Positions 18,377 through 27,040 of a stretch of 59,627 nt of DNA are shown here, one piece after another; position 1 is the stretch's first letter, and every line of letters starts with the position of its first letter. A program made the translations under genes and the position numbers. The notes under the pieces are model-generated. The model saw nothing but the letters and a program-made list of their open reading frames with translations. It searched no databases and was not told the origin of the DNA. This DNA comes from Helicobacter anseris. GTDB lineage: Bacteria; Campylobacterota; Campylobacteria; Campylobacterales; Helicobacteraceae. The DNA lies in contig JXTW01000001.1 in the NCBI GenBank assembly GCA_004368235.1, positions 13,539-73,165 on the forward strand. Direction: 5' to 3'.

Positions 18377-18731
18377 TTTGCACCTTTTTAATCTTTTTTA
18401 CTAGAAAACTCCTTATTATATGCAAATTTCTAGGATTTTGATGCAAAACCCAAATCTCTACTCTATAGCTATCCTTATCATCAAAAAGCTCATAACCACC
18501 CTTATAAATACCCTCATTAAAATCTTGATTATCACAAACTTGCATCTCATAGCGAGATAAACAAGCTTTTGCTACCTGATAGAGCGTCTTAGCATAAAGA
18601 GCATTTTGAAAACTTCCATAAAAATGTGTACTCGCATCCTCAATCAAGCCAAAATGACGAAGACTAATCTTAGATACAAAACCAACTGCCAGCAATACAA
18701 GCAGGGCATAAACCATCCCAAAAGCCCTCAC
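18363..18731 (-). CDS. Minor pseudopilin-like protein
   Basis: A 122-residue protein beginning MRAFGMVYALLVLLAVGFVS, a prepilin-like N-terminal helix that lacks the usual Glu5. That feature fits GspK-like or other tip subunits. The rest is a soluble domain with two cysteines (KACLSRYEMQVC). It starts 2 bases after the frameshifted pseudopilin and overlaps the ATPase gene. Its role as a minor pseudopilin is inferred from the N-terminus and the operon. Confidence 0.6.
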   Translation of the reverse strand: MRAFGMVYALLVLLAVGFVSKISLRHFGLIEDASTHFYGSFQNALYAKTLYQVAKACLSRYEMQVCDNQDFNEGIYKGGYELFDDKDSYRVEIWVLHQNPRNLHIIRSFLVKKIKKVQNATP

Positions 18732-18733
18732 TA

Positions 18734-19139
18734 CTAATCTCCATAAATAAGCACTACGCGCCTAAAACACTTTCTAACCCCACATATCTCTACAACCCAA
18801 TCCATTCCAATTTTATAAGCTCTAAAGTTTTTAATACCACTTAAAATCTCATAACCATCTAAATTCAATCTTTCAGAATCTAAACTCAAACTATGCGTTT
18901 TATCCTCACTATTAAAAATCAAAATATTATGATCAAATTTAATCTGCTTGGCATTTTCTAATAAATGCTCTATTTGTAATAAACCAACTTCTAGATTGAT
19001 AAGATTTTCTGCTAACCAATAAGAAAAATGTTCTTTTTTTTCTAAGCTCTAATAAAATTTTGGAACAAGCAATACTAATAATACCTAATATCATAATACC
19101 AGCTACAAGCTCTATGAGCACAAAAGCCCTCTGCCTCAT
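18734..19139 (-). pseudogene. Pseudopilin gene frameshifted at an (A)8 run
   Basis: The first part begins MRQRAFVLIELVAGIMILGI, a clear prepilin N-terminus with Glu. It then runs out of frame at eight A on the coding strand (T8 at 19034-19041 on the plus strand), giving an unrelated tail. If one A is removed, the frame joins the downstream part without a stop (RKKEHFSYWLAENLINLE, then the segment IFNSEDKTHSLSL) and ends at 18734, making a protein of about 134 residues. The start overlaps the preceding pseudopilin stop (ATGA). The break may be a phase switch or a homopolymer sequencing error. Confidence 0.75.
19034..19041 (-). repeat. (A)8 slippage tract in pseudopilin gene
   Basis: Eight T on the plus strand, read as A8 in the gene on the minus strand. 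Seven A restores one continuous reading frame through 18734. Confidence 0.8.
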
Positions 19140-19414
19140 TGACAGCTCTTAATCTCAAATTGGCGATATACTATATCTCCATTTGTATAGCTAAGAGTTG
19201 CATTACATTTTAAAGTAGTAGTTTTAAAAATTGCATTTTGCTTGGTTATATTTTGATTTGCTATAAGATTTATCTGTGCATCGCTTATTGAATCTAACCA
19301 TAACAAAATATCAAGATGGCGACTATAGTTTTTAGAAAAATCAAAAAATAGGTGCAATGCAAAAACCATTACTAGCATTGCTAATAAAATCTCTATGAGA
19401 ACAAAAGCTCTCAT
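19136..19414 (-). CDS. Pseudopilin-like protein
   Basis: A 92-residue protein with the prepilin-type start MRAFVLIEILLAMLVMVFAL followed by a short soluble domain with two cysteines (LKCNATL and a C-terminal KSC). The Glu5-type residue is present. It begins at the base after the stop of the FixH-like gene (19415) and overlaps the next pseudopilin start by 4 bases, so it is translated from the same transcript as the cbb3 oxidase accessory genes or from an internal promoter. Probably a minor pseudopilin. Confidence 0.7.
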   Translation of the reverse strand: MRAFVLIEILLAMLVMVFALHLFFDFSKNYSRHLDILLWLDSISDAQINLIANQNITKQNAIFKTTTLKCNATLSYTNGDIVYRQFEIKSCQ

Positions 19415-19957
19415 TTACAATGCTTTTATCACTATATCTTGTTGTAGAAAAACTGGCATCAACTCTTTATTATTCAAAGTAAGTATAATTTTTAAAATTA
19501 TCTTATAGCGACCTTCTTTATTAAATCTAAAGCCTTTTTTATCTAACAAATCATAATGATTTTTATATTCTTTATCATAGTAGCGAGAAGTGTATATCTC
19601 ATAGTCTTTGAGTTTAAATCTAGTATTTTTAGGGATAAAATTAATTGAAATATGGTGATCTAGGTTGAGGTTAAGTATTAGTCTTTCTTTTGGATTTGAC
19701 TTCTTAGAGTAAGGGGAGATAAAATTTAATGGCTTAGAATCTATAAAAGCCTTTATATCATAGTCTCTTAAAAATTCTTGCGTTAAAGGCAAAAGTATAT
19801 CAATATTTTTCTCCACATCACTATAGCCTTGCATATAAGCATTGTCATTAAGATTTACTTGATGCAAAGAGATATACACTAGTGCTACCAAAAGTACAAC
19901 ACCAAATACAATAACACTTAAAATGCCATAAGGCCACCAAGTCTTTTGAATGCTCAT
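19415..19957 (-). CDS. FixH-like membrane protein (cbb3 oxidase accessory)
   Basis: A 180-residue protein with one N-terminal membrane helix (about residues 10-32, starting WWPYGILSVIVFGVVLLVALV) and a periplasmic remainder. FixH/CcoH proteins have this build and help assemble cbb3 oxidase. In H. pylori the gene set after ccoP contains a similar protein at this place. The start shares a base with the upstream stop (TAATG). The call rests on topology and position more than on sequence motifs. Confidence 0.6.
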   Translation of the reverse strand: MSIQKTWWPYGILSVIVFGVVLLVALVYISLHQVNLNDNAYMQGYSDVEKNIDILLPLTQEFLRDYDIKAFIDSKPLNFISPYSKKSNPKERLILNLNLDHHISINFIPKNTRFKLKDYEIYTSRYYDKEYKNHYDLLDKKGFRFNKEGRYKIILKIILTLNNKELMPVFLQQDIVIKAL

Positions 19958-20559
19958 TATCTTTTCCTTAATCTAGTATATATCAATAAAATCACGAGTG
20001 CTGCTATCATACCAATTATTGCTAGTCTTGCAAAATAGGCTAATAAATCTCCATTCCTATCAATTAAGCTATTGGCTATCTCTACTCCATAACTCTTAGC
20101 CAAAGCATCTGCAAAATGCACATAACCATTTAGAACGATAGCAGAGATTCTAGAAGCATCTAGCATCTCTTTTTGACTTAATGGCAACAGGGGGACCATA
20201 TATTTTTGATATATGTCCTCCAAATCAATTCGATCCTTAATATCATCACTAGTATAAAAATCAATCTTTTTATCCTGTTTAATAAAAAACAATACAAAAT
20301 AAGGCTTAGAAAGGCTTTGTAATGTCTGTTGAATAAACTGCTGCCTATCAATTCTACTGCTAGATGCCTGATCTTTAATTGATTTTTTTATAACGACATA
20401 AGAATGAATCTTTGTTTTTTCTAGAAGTTCAGAAGCAACATTTTCAATGGCAGCCTGTGTAGATGGGCTTAATAAAGCCCTATCTCCAAGCAAAACATCA
20501 TGAGCGGTCAAATAACCATAAAGACACAATAAAAATAAAATCCCTCTTGTGCCTCTCAT
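19957..20559 (-). CDS. TPM-domain-like membrane protein of unknown function
   Basis: A 200-residue protein with a signal peptide (GILFLLCLYGYLTA), a periplasmic domain of about 145 residues and one C-terminal membrane helix (residues about 176-195) ending in basic residues. The layout and the stretch around LLEKTKIHSYVVIKKS resemble the TPM-domain family of membrane-anchored proteins. The same place after DUF4006 in H. pylori holds a hypothetical protein. Its function is unknown. A role in oxidase maturation is only suggested by the operon. Confidence 0.55.
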   Translation of the reverse strand: MRGTRGILFLLCLYGYLTAHDVLLGDRALLSPSTQAAIENVASELLEKTKIHSYVVIKKSIKDQASSSRIDRQQFIQQTLQSLSKPYFVLFFIKQDKKIDFYTSDDIKDRIDLEDIYQKYMVPLLPLSQKEMLDASRISAIVLNGYVHFADALAKSYGVEIANSLIDRNGDLLAYFARLAIIGMIAALVILLIYTRLRKR

Positions 20560-20562
20560 CTT

Positions 20563-20670
20563 TTAACTCATATGAAGGAAAAAATTAGGAATAAACAAAA
20601 TAGCTAAAGACATAATAATCATAGCCACAATAAAACAGGCTAAAACTTTCTCAAGTAATGTAAATTTCAT
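20563..20670 (-). CDS. Small membrane protein, 35 residues
   Basis: The reading frame MKFTLLEKVLACFIVAMIIM continues to LAILFIPNFFLHMS and ends with TAA at 20563. Its ATG overlaps the DUF4006 gene stop (ATGA), so it is translationally coupled. It is one hydrophobic helix with a basic N-terminus. The size and shape fit the small single-helix subunits or assembly proteins found in oxidase operons. It lies between DUF4006 and the TPM-like gene. The function is unknown. Confidence 0.6.
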   Translation of the reverse strand: MKFTLLEKVLACFIVAMIIMSLAILFIPNFFLHMS

Positions 20671-20873
20671 TTTTGCTCCTTTTCCAGCTTATAACTATTA
20701 GCATTTTCTACACTTTTCATCTTAATAGAATTTTTATCAATACTATAATAATTTGTAGATTCTTCTACTTGAGCTTGTATACCTTTTTTACCTAATAAAA
20801 ATGCCAAACCTACAACTAAAATCACTGCGATAAGCAAACCTAAAAGACCATTTAATCCAAACATTTTCATCAT
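20667..20873 (-). CDS. DUF4006 family small membrane protein
   Basis: A 68-residue protein with one hydrophobic helix (GLNGLLGLLIAVILVVGLAF) and a polar C-terminal tail. DUF4006 genes follow ccoP in many Helicobacter and Campylobacter genomes, as here with a 6-base gap. The role is presumed to be in cbb3 oxidase assembly or stability, but none is established. The stop overlaps the next small ORF. Confidence 0.8.
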   Translation of the reverse strand: MMKMFGLNGLLGLLIAVILVVGLAFLLGKKGIQAQVEESTNYYSIDKNSIKMKSVENANSYKLEKEQK

Positions 20874-20879
20874 CTCTCC

Positions 20880-21752
20880 TTAATCATCTAATGGCTGAAG
20901 TGAGTTAATAAAAGCATTAAGTGCCTCAATTTGTGTATCACTAAAATTAGCATAATCAAATGAAGGCATATGACCAATATGCCCTTTTTTTCCTTTCGTA
21001 AGTACTTCTCTCAAAAAGTCAACAGTAGCATATTTACTCAAATCTACCGCCATACCATCAGCACCCTTACCATCTTCGCCATGACAAGATGAGCAAGTTT
21101 GAGAATCAAATAGTTCCTTAGCCTTTTTTATTTTCTTTGCATCCATATCAGCAAATTTAATATGTGCATTAGAGATTTGTGAAAGAATATACTTTGCTAT
21201 TAATTCAGAATCCTCATTGCTTACTTCTAGGGCAGGCATTTCACCAGCCATATATCCTAATCCAACACTACCATGCTTAATTACATCCATAATACCAGCT
21301 ACCTTGCCCCAATGAGTGAGATTTTGTGCTCTACCATTAATGCCTTCAGCATTTACCCCATGACATTGAGAACATTTCACCAAGAAAATCCCTTGTCCCA
21401 TCTTAATCTTATCCTCATCAGAAAGATTTTTCCATTTTTCTTCAAATCTCACATTATATTCACTTAGCTCTTGATTGTACTCTCCAATTTGGGAATAAGA
21501 ATTTAATGGATAGCCAAAAAATATATACCAAAAACCCCATATAATCAACACAATAAAACTTATAATCCAACCTACTGGAATATCATTGGCAAACTCCGCA
21601 ATTCCATCCCACTTATGACTGGTAAACTCTCCATCAGCTTTAGAATCCCGCATCTTTTTTATAAGATTTCCAACCACTACAATTGTCAATACCAAAATTA
21701 CAATGGCTGCAATCAGAGCCATCATATTAATATGATCACTTAACCAACCCAT
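20880..21752 (-). CDS. ccoP: cbb3-type cytochrome c oxidase subunit III (dihaem)
   Basis: A 290-residue protein from the chosen start. It has an N-terminal membrane pair (about residues 10-33 and 60-80) and two cytochrome c domains with CSQCH at 127-131 and CSSCH at 220-224. The frame extends upstream to 21791, but a strong ribosome site (GAAGAGGAAGG) directly precedes the ATG at 21752, and the longer start would overlap ccoQ by over 50 bases. CcoP passes electrons to CcoN in the microaerobic terminal oxidase. Confidence 0.95.
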   Translation of the reverse strand: MGWLSDHINMMALIAAIVILVLTIVVVGNLIKKMRDSKADGEFTSHKWDGIAEFANDIPVGWIISFIVLIIWGFWYIFFGYPLNSYSQIGEYNQELSEYNVRFEEKWKNLSDEDKIKMGQGIFLVKCSQCHGVNAEGINGRAQNLTHWGKVAGIMDVIKHGSVGLGYMAGEMPALEVSNEDSELIAKYILSQISNAHIKFADMDAKKIKKAKELFDSQTCSSCHGEDGKGADGMAVDLSKYATVDFLREVLTKGKKGHIGHMPSFDYANFSDTQIEALNAFINSLQPLDD

Positions 21753-21957
21753 TTTTATTCCTTCCTCTTCTTTCATCAATGATTTCATCATCTAGACTAT
21801 CTTTTAGTGCCAAATAACCATAACGTTCATAGTCTTCTATCCCCTTTTTCTGACGAGAATAAAGACTAAAAATATAGCCATACAAAAATACAACCAACAA
21901 AACTGTAGCTATGCAATAAGCCACGCCACGCCAAACTTCTACTTCAGACATACTCAA
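21736..21957 (-). CDS. ccoQ: cbb3-type cytochrome c oxidase subunit IV
   Basis: A 73-residue protein with one membrane helix (GVAYCIATVLLVVFLYGYIF) and a charged C-terminus, matching Helicobacter CcoQ. It stabilises the oxidase core. It lies 3 bases after ccoO and overlaps ccoP by 17 bases. A second in-frame ATG two codons inside is an alternative start. Confidence 0.9.
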   Translation of the reverse strand: MSMSEVEVWRGVAYCIATVLLVVFLYGYIFSLYSRQKKGIEDYERYGYLALKDSLDDEIIDERRGRNKNGLVK

Positions 21958-21960
21958 TCC

Positions 21961-22644
21961 CTATTTGGCTATACGTGCCTGACCCAAATGATTAAGATAA
22001 GCAATAAGAGCTACAATCTCTGGTACCTCTCCCCTAGCAAAAGATTCACTAATCTCTTTATTTTTCATATCCTCCACAATAACTGAAGCTTCTTGCATAT
22101 ACGCTTCTTTAGCTTCCTGTAAACTACCAAGCTTCACACCACCTTGTGTATCATAAGGCACATTAAAAACTTTTTTCTGTGTAAGTGCTTCAGCATAAGC
22201 AGTCTCAAAATCACTATTCTTTTTATAAAGATGTTTATAAGCTGGCATAATCGATCCAGGTACTACACTTTCTGGCTCCCACATATGATTAGCATGCCAA
22301 TCTGTGCTTCTACTATCTCCAATTCTATGCAAATCAGGTCCTGTGCGCTTAGATCCCCATAAAAATGGTCGATCATAAGCATACTCTCCACTTAAGCTAT
22401 AGGCACCATAACGATCTACTTCAGATTGAAATGGTCGAATAAGTTGAGAATGGCAGTTATAGCATCCTTCTTTAATATAAACCTGGCGTCCAGCAGTCTC
22501 AAGTACACTATATGGTTTCAAGCCACTAATAGGTCTGGCTGACTTGCTAAAGTCTGGGATTACCTCAACAATACCTGCAATAGAAAATACACATAAAAAT
22601 GCCACTGTAAAAAAGAATGGATTTTTTTCTAACCAACTAAACAT
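21961..22644 (-). CDS. ccoO: cbb3-type cytochrome c oxidase subunit II (monohaem)
   Basis: A 227-residue membrane-anchored cytochrome c. The N-terminal helix is at about residues 10-30 and the haem motif CYNCH at 61-65. GSKRTGPDLHRIG and a methionine axial-ligand region (GSIMPAYKHL) are visible. It transfers electrons between CcoP and CcoN. It is 11 bases downstream of ccoN. Confidence 0.96.
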   Translation of the reverse strand: MFSWLEKNPFFFTVAFLCVFSIAGIVEVIPDFSKSARPISGLKPYSVLETAGRQVYIKEGCYNCHSQLIRPFQSEVDRYGAYSLSGEYAYDRPFLWGSKRTGPDLHRIGDSRSTDWHANHMWEPESVVPGSIMPAYKHLYKKNSDFETAYAEALTQKKVFNVPYDTQGGVKLGSLQEAKEAYMQEASVIVEDMKNKEISESFARGEVPEIVALIAYLNHLGQARIAK

Positions 22645-22655
22645 AAAAGTCCTCC

Positions 22656-24119
22656 TTAAGCGCCCATTGGTGAAGCATAGTTTGGCTCACGCTCAATCTT
22701 TTTAGCTGCAGTAATACTCATAAATACATTATAAATAAACATCATAAAACCAATTAAATACATAGCCCCGCCAATACCACGAATTACATAATAAGGATGC
22801 AGCTTAGTAACAGTATCAATAAACTGATAAGTAAGATTACCATACTGATCCACATCTCTCCACATCATACCTTGTGTGATACCAGCAATCCACATACTTG
22901 AGAAATATAAGATAATTCCGATAGTCATAATCCAAAATTGTATTTCAATAATCTTCTTGCTATAGATCTCTCGCTTAAAGATTCTTGGCAGCATATGATA
23001 AGTAGCAGCAATAATAGTAAAGCCAACCCATCCAAGAGCCGCATCATGCACATGCCCAATAATCCAATCTGTGAAATGAGCCAAGGCATTAACAGATTTA
23101 ATAGACTGAATAGGTCCTTCTAGGGTAGCTAGCATATAAAATGTAGAGGCAAGCACGAGGAATTTAATTAGCGGAGATTCTTTAAGCTGATGCCACTGAC
23201 CACGCATTGTTAAGAGCATATTAATGGCTGTTCCCCAAGAAGGCAGAATCAAAATAACAGAAAAAATCGAACCTAGTGTCTGTACCCAATCTGGCACTGT
23301 AGAATAAATCACATGATGTCCACCTGCCCAAATATAAACAAACATTAAGCTCCAAAATGAGAATAGCGTAAGCTTATAAGAAAAGATAGGTTGTCCAGAT
23401 TCCTTAGGTAAGAAATAATAAATAATGGCAATAATTCCGGAAGTAAAAACAAAAGCAACAGCATTATGTCCCCACCACCACTGTACCATAGCATCATTAC
23501 TGCCTGCATATAGTGAAATAGAATGCCAAAGACTTCCCACACCCGTAACCAAATAAGTAGGGATAGCAAGATTATTAAATATATAAAGCACAGCAATAGC
23601 TGTAAAAGTTGCAATAAAATACCATAAAGAAATATAAATTGTTTTCTCTCGTCTAACACCCATGGAACCAAAAAGACTGATTCCCCAAAGTACCCAAACC
23701 AATACCACTAACAAATCTAATGGCCAAATAAGCTCAGCATACTCTTTAGACTGGGTAAGACCTCCAAAAAGCGTTAATACTGCTAATATCATCAAAACAA
23801 TATAAGACCAAAAATGCAAAAATCCTATAAAGCGTAAAAATGGATGCTCAAAATAAGTAATCTTAAGCACTCTCTGCCCTAGATAATACCATGCACACCA
23901 AATACCACTAATAGTAAAACCATAGATTATTCCATTTGTATGAAGTGGACGTAAACGACCAAAAATACCATATTCACCAGCAATATAATTTAAGCTAGGG
24001 AATGCCAACTGGAGAGCTAAAACAACACCTATTAGCATCCCAATAAACCCAAATACAAGCATAGAATATAAAAACAGCTTAGCAATGGAATAATCATACT
24101 GTAAGCTTTTTTCCTGCAT
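22656..24119 (-). CDS. ccoN: cbb3-type cytochrome c oxidase subunit I
   Basis: The catalytic haem-copper subunit, 487 residues, about 12 membrane helices. Conserved histidine motifs include GRLRPLHTNGIIYGF, WWWGHNAVAF, GGHHVIYS and IGHVHDAALG. The long ORF starts at 24158, but AAGGAGATGGTT gives an ideal ribosome site for the ATG at 24119, and the shorter protein matches Helicobacter CcoN. It reduces oxygen with high affinity. It is the first gene of a tight run that reaches as far as the wecA-like gene. Confidence 0.97.
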   Translation of the reverse strand: MQEKSLQYDYSIAKLFLYSMLVFGFIGMLIGVVLALQLAFPSLNYIAGEYGIFGRLRPLHTNGIIYGFTISGIWCAWYYLGQRVLKITYFEHPFLRFIGFLHFWSYIVLMILAVLTLFGGLTQSKEYAELIWPLDLLVVLVWVLWGISLFGSMGVRREKTIYISLWYFIATFTAIAVLYIFNNLAIPTYLVTGVGSLWHSISLYAGSNDAMVQWWWGHNAVAFVFTSGIIAIIYYFLPKESGQPIFSYKLTLFSFWSLMFVYIWAGGHHVIYSTVPDWVQTLGSIFSVILILPSWGTAINMLLTMRGQWHQLKESPLIKFLVLASTFYMLATLEGPIQSIKSVNALAHFTDWIIGHVHDAALGWVGFTIIAATYHMLPRIFKREIYSKKIIEIQFWIMTIGIILYFSSMWIAGITQGMMWRDVDQYGNLTYQFIDTVTKLHPYYVIRGIGGAMYLIGFMMFIYNVFMSITAAKKIEREPNYASPMGA

Positions 24120-24156
24120 AACCATCTCCTTAATTATTAAGTATAGTAGACTATGC

Positions 24157-24162
24157 ATTATA
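24157..24162 (-). promoter_or_regulatory. ccoN: -10 element of the cco operon
   Basis: TATAAT on the minus strand (plus strand ATTATA), 37 bases before the ccoN ATG. A T-rich stretch and TTTACAAG lie upstream. This is the only clear promoter found before the oxidase and pseudopilin run. Confidence 0.55.
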
Positions 24163-24206
24163 GTTTGTTTTTCTTGTAAAAGAACTTAATTTTGTAAAAA
24201 AATTAA

Positions 24207-25214
24207 CTAAATATTAAACCTTAATTGTTCTTTAGTAACTTCACCTCTATTTAATGCATTAAAAAATACATTACGCACTCTACTTGGGATTGAATGCGCA
24301 CGACAAAAATTCTTAAATTCTTTAGACAAGCTTCCTTCACCTCTATGAGATATAAAAATATATCTCTCATTACAATCTAATACATATTTTTGAGCTAAAA
24401 CCAAACTAAAACCACATCTAAATACTTCCTCTCTAGTCTTTTTGCTCATCACATACCCTAAAATTTTTAGCGCTTTATCTACAAAGTATAAATCCGTCTT
24501 ATCATTTTCTCTTTTTATGATACACACACCAGCTAGCCAATGCATCTCTCTTGTACCATAAAGTCTTTTATGCTCACCCCTTAAATATCTAAAACTTTTA
24601 ATAATGCCTTGTAGATTTTCTTTTATTAAAGAGTTAGCATAATTCTTTCGAATACGATTTCTAAAAAATTTCTCATCATCATTACTATCATCTATAAAAA
24701 AATCTATCTGTTCTTTTTTTAAAAATGCTAAGATTTCATCTCTTGATATTTCCCACAATGGTCTTATAATCTGATAGCTATACTCTTTAACTAATCTTTT
24801 TTCCATACACGAAAACCCCAAGATAGAGCTCAAAGACCCTCCTCTTAAAAGCTGCATCAAAAACCATTCTAACCTATCATTTAACTGATGAGCCAAAATA
24901 AGATTTTCATATCCATTTTCTACAATCACAGAATCAAAAAATTTATAACGGATTTGACGTGCTGTATTTTCAAAGTCCCTACTAATATCTGGAGAATCTA
25001 ATAAAAAGAAACTTTTACTATAACGTTTACAAAGCTCTTTAGCATACTTTACTTCAAGGCTTGATTGTAATCTTGTGTGATAATCAACCATTATAATATC
25101 AAAGTCAATATGCAAATCTAAAAGCAAAAAAAATAAAGCTGTAGAATCTACGCCTGCTGAAAATGCAAGTATATTTTTTCTATCCCTTAAGTATGTTAAA
25201 CCATCAAGTTGCAT
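24207..25214 (-). CDS. tilS: tRNA(Ile)-lysidine synthetase
   Basis: A 335-residue ATP-pyrophosphatase that changes the CAU anticodon of tRNA-Ile2 to lysidine. The PP-loop reads SAGVDST at residues 19-25 (an alanine replaces the first Gly of SGGxDS, which is common in this family). YHTRLQSS, NDRLEWFLMQLLRGG and DDSNDDEKFFRNRIR are further TilS motifs. It starts 2 bases after the rimO stop, so they are co-transcribed. It is essential in most bacteria. Confidence 0.93.
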   Translation of the reverse strand: MQLDGLTYLRDRKNILAFSAGVDSTALFFLLLDLHIDFDIIMVDYHTRLQSSLEVKYAKELCKRYSKSFFLLDSPDISRDFENTARQIRYKFFDSVIVENGYENLILAHQLNDRLEWFLMQLLRGGSLSSILGFSCMEKRLVKEYSYQIIRPLWEISRDEILAFLKKEQIDFFIDDSNDDEKFFRNRIRKNYANSLIKENLQGIIKSFRYLRGEHKRLYGTREMHWLAGVCIIKRENDKTDLYFVDKALKILGYVMSKKTREEVFRCGFSLVLAQKYVLDCNERYIFISHRGEGSLSKEFKNFCRAHSIPSRVRNVFFNALNRGEVTKEQLRFNI

Positions 25215-25216
25215 AT

Positions 25217-26530
25217 CTATATTTTCTTTAAAACACGCGCAAAGATCATACCCTCTTTAACTTCGCTTACCACCGCCTCATAATAACCATCTATTAAATC
25301 CCCAATCTCACTATCATTTACCAAAATTTCACCATCTACCTCTGGTGCCCAATTTAATGCACGTGCATGGTAAAAATACTCACTTATTTCACTCTTACCT
25401 TCAATGATGATATTTAGTTTTTTACCTATCATATTTTTCAAAATCTGCTTTTGAGATTTTTGTAAAATCTTATCTAGGGTCTTGATTCTGGCATTTATTA
25501 CTTTTGTTGGAATTTTTAATTCCATATCATAAGCTAAAGTTCCTTCTTCAGAAGAAAAAGCAAAAATATTCAATCTATCAAACCCAAAATCTCTTACAAA
25601 ATCACATAATTCTAAAAACTCCTCTTCACTCTCACCAGGATGACCTACAATTATAGTACTTCTAACAAAAGAATCTGGCACTGTGCGCATAAACTCTAAA
25701 AGCTCTCTATGCTTACTAGCACTCACGCCTCTTTTCATCCTCTTTAGCATCCCCTCTGCAATATGCTGAATTGGCATATCAAAATAATTAACAAATATTT
25801 TTGATCTAGCAATAGCCTCAATCAACTCTTTTGTAGTTGTAGATGGGTAGAGATAAAGTATCCTTGCACTCCTTGCCAAACCCTGTCTATCGATGGCTTT
25901 AACAAGCTCAATAAGCCCATTTTTCACTCCCTTATCTCTTAAATAAGAGCTAGAATCTTGTGCAATAAAAGTGAAATCCTGATAACCCTTTTGACAAAGA
26001 TTTTCCACCTCTTTAAGTACAGAATCTAATGTACGCGAAAATAACTTACCCTTAAAACTTGGAATGGCACAAAAACTACAAGCCTGATTACAACCTTCAG
26101 ATATCTTGATATAAGCATGTAAATTAGAACCTGTAATAATACGATTCTCATCCTCACTAATTAAAAAAGTAGATTTAGAGAGCATTCCCTTTTTTTGTCT
26201 GATCATTTCATCAATGCGATCATAATCTCCCACTCCAGTAATAATATCTATTTCTGGAATCATTTCTTGCAACTCTTTGGCATAGCGTTGAGTGAGGCAT
26301 CCGCTAGCTACGATTAAAGCATCTTTTTTACGCCTTGAAGCAGCATCTAAAATTACACCTATGCTTTCTTCTTTGGCTGACTGAATAAAACCGCAAGTAT
26401 TAATAATAATTACATCCGCAAGTTCTATAGTATCAATAATTTTATAATCCTTAAGTGCGCCAAGCATCACTTCAGAATCTACTAAATTTTTTGTACAGCC
26501 TAAAGAAATTAAGTGTAAATTCCTAGTCAT
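25217..26530 (-). CDS. rimO: Ribosomal protein S12 methylthiotransferase
   Basis: A 437-residue MiaB-family radical SAM enzyme that adds a methylthio group to Asp of ribosomal protein S12. The first Fe-S cluster uses Cys11, Cys46 and Cys78. The radical SAM motif is C147-X3-C151-X2-C154. A C-terminal TRAM-like domain is present. RimO rather than MiaB is chosen from the LGCTKNLVDSE start and Helicobacter synteny with gpt. It overlaps gpt by 8 bases. Confidence 0.93.
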   Translation of the reverse strand: MTRNLHLISLGCTKNLVDSEVMLGALKDYKIIDTIELADVIIINTCGFIQSAKEESIGVILDAASRRKKDALIVASGCLTQRYAKELQEMIPEIDIITGVGDYDRIDEMIRQKKGMLSKSTFLISEDENRIITGSNLHAYIKISEGCNQACSFCAIPSFKGKLFSRTLDSVLKEVENLCQKGYQDFTFIAQDSSSYLRDKGVKNGLIELVKAIDRQGLARSARILYLYPSTTTKELIEAIARSKIFVNYFDMPIQHIAEGMLKRMKRGVSASKHRELLEFMRTVPDSFVRSTIIVGHPGESEEEFLELCDFVRDFGFDRLNIFAFSSEEGTLAYDMELKIPTKVINARIKTLDKILQKSQKQILKNMIGKKLNIIIEGKSEISEYFYHARALNWAPEVDGEILVNDSEIGDLIDGYYEAVVSEVKEGMIFARVLKKI

Positions 26531-26987
26531 TTGATGCCCTATTTAGCATATCTACTTCCCAAAAAAAATCTATCCACTCTCCTGCTTCTCTTACAAAATA
26601 GTCTGCCACAATCTTTGCATTTGGCTTCTGAAAGATCACGCCTATAGAAAAGCTACTCTCTGGAAAACTTGACCTTAGCTTTTGCATAACCACACTTGCG
26701 CTATTACCACTATCTATAATTTCATCTAAAATTAAAATTTTTTTATGTTCTTTTTTAATCACTGGCATATTCTCTAAAATAAGTGAGCTTTGTACCTTAT
26801 GATCACTATAAGAAATAGCATTAAGACTATAAACTGCGCGTATATTCCAGGCAAGCCCGAGCATATGACTCATAGTCATACCGCCACGAGCAATGCACAC
26901 TAACGCATCAGGAATACCAATTTGTTTTTCTACCTTATCTTTCAAAATCATCAAATCTTTTAAAAAATCTTCATATGAATAATACAT
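26523..26987 (-). CDS. gpt: Purine phosphoribosyltransferase (xanthine-guanine type)
   Basis: A 154-residue enzyme with the PRPP-binding loop ILDEIIDSG (residues 86-94) and CIARGGM near the substrate pocket. It is similar to the H. pylori gpt product that salvages guanine and xanthine. In H. pylori it is also next to rimO. The gene heads the gpt-rimO-tilS unit. Exact base specificity is not visible. Confidence 0.85.
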   Translation of the reverse strand: MYYSYEDFLKDLMILKDKVEKQIGIPDALVCIARGGMTMSHMLGLAWNIRAVYSLNAISYSDHKVQSSLILENMPVIKKEHKKILILDEIIDSGNSASVVMQKLRSSFPESSFSIGVIFQKPNAKIVADYFVREAGEWIDFFWEVDMLNRASND

Positions 26988-27040
26988 CTTTACCCTTTAG
27001 ATTAAGGCTCATATTATACAATTAAATACCTATTTAAGGG

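Noticed and set aside
23345-23671. 108-residue ORF inside ccoN
   Set aside because: It is fully inside ccoN in another frame and has the hydrophobic look of a frame-shifted membrane protein.
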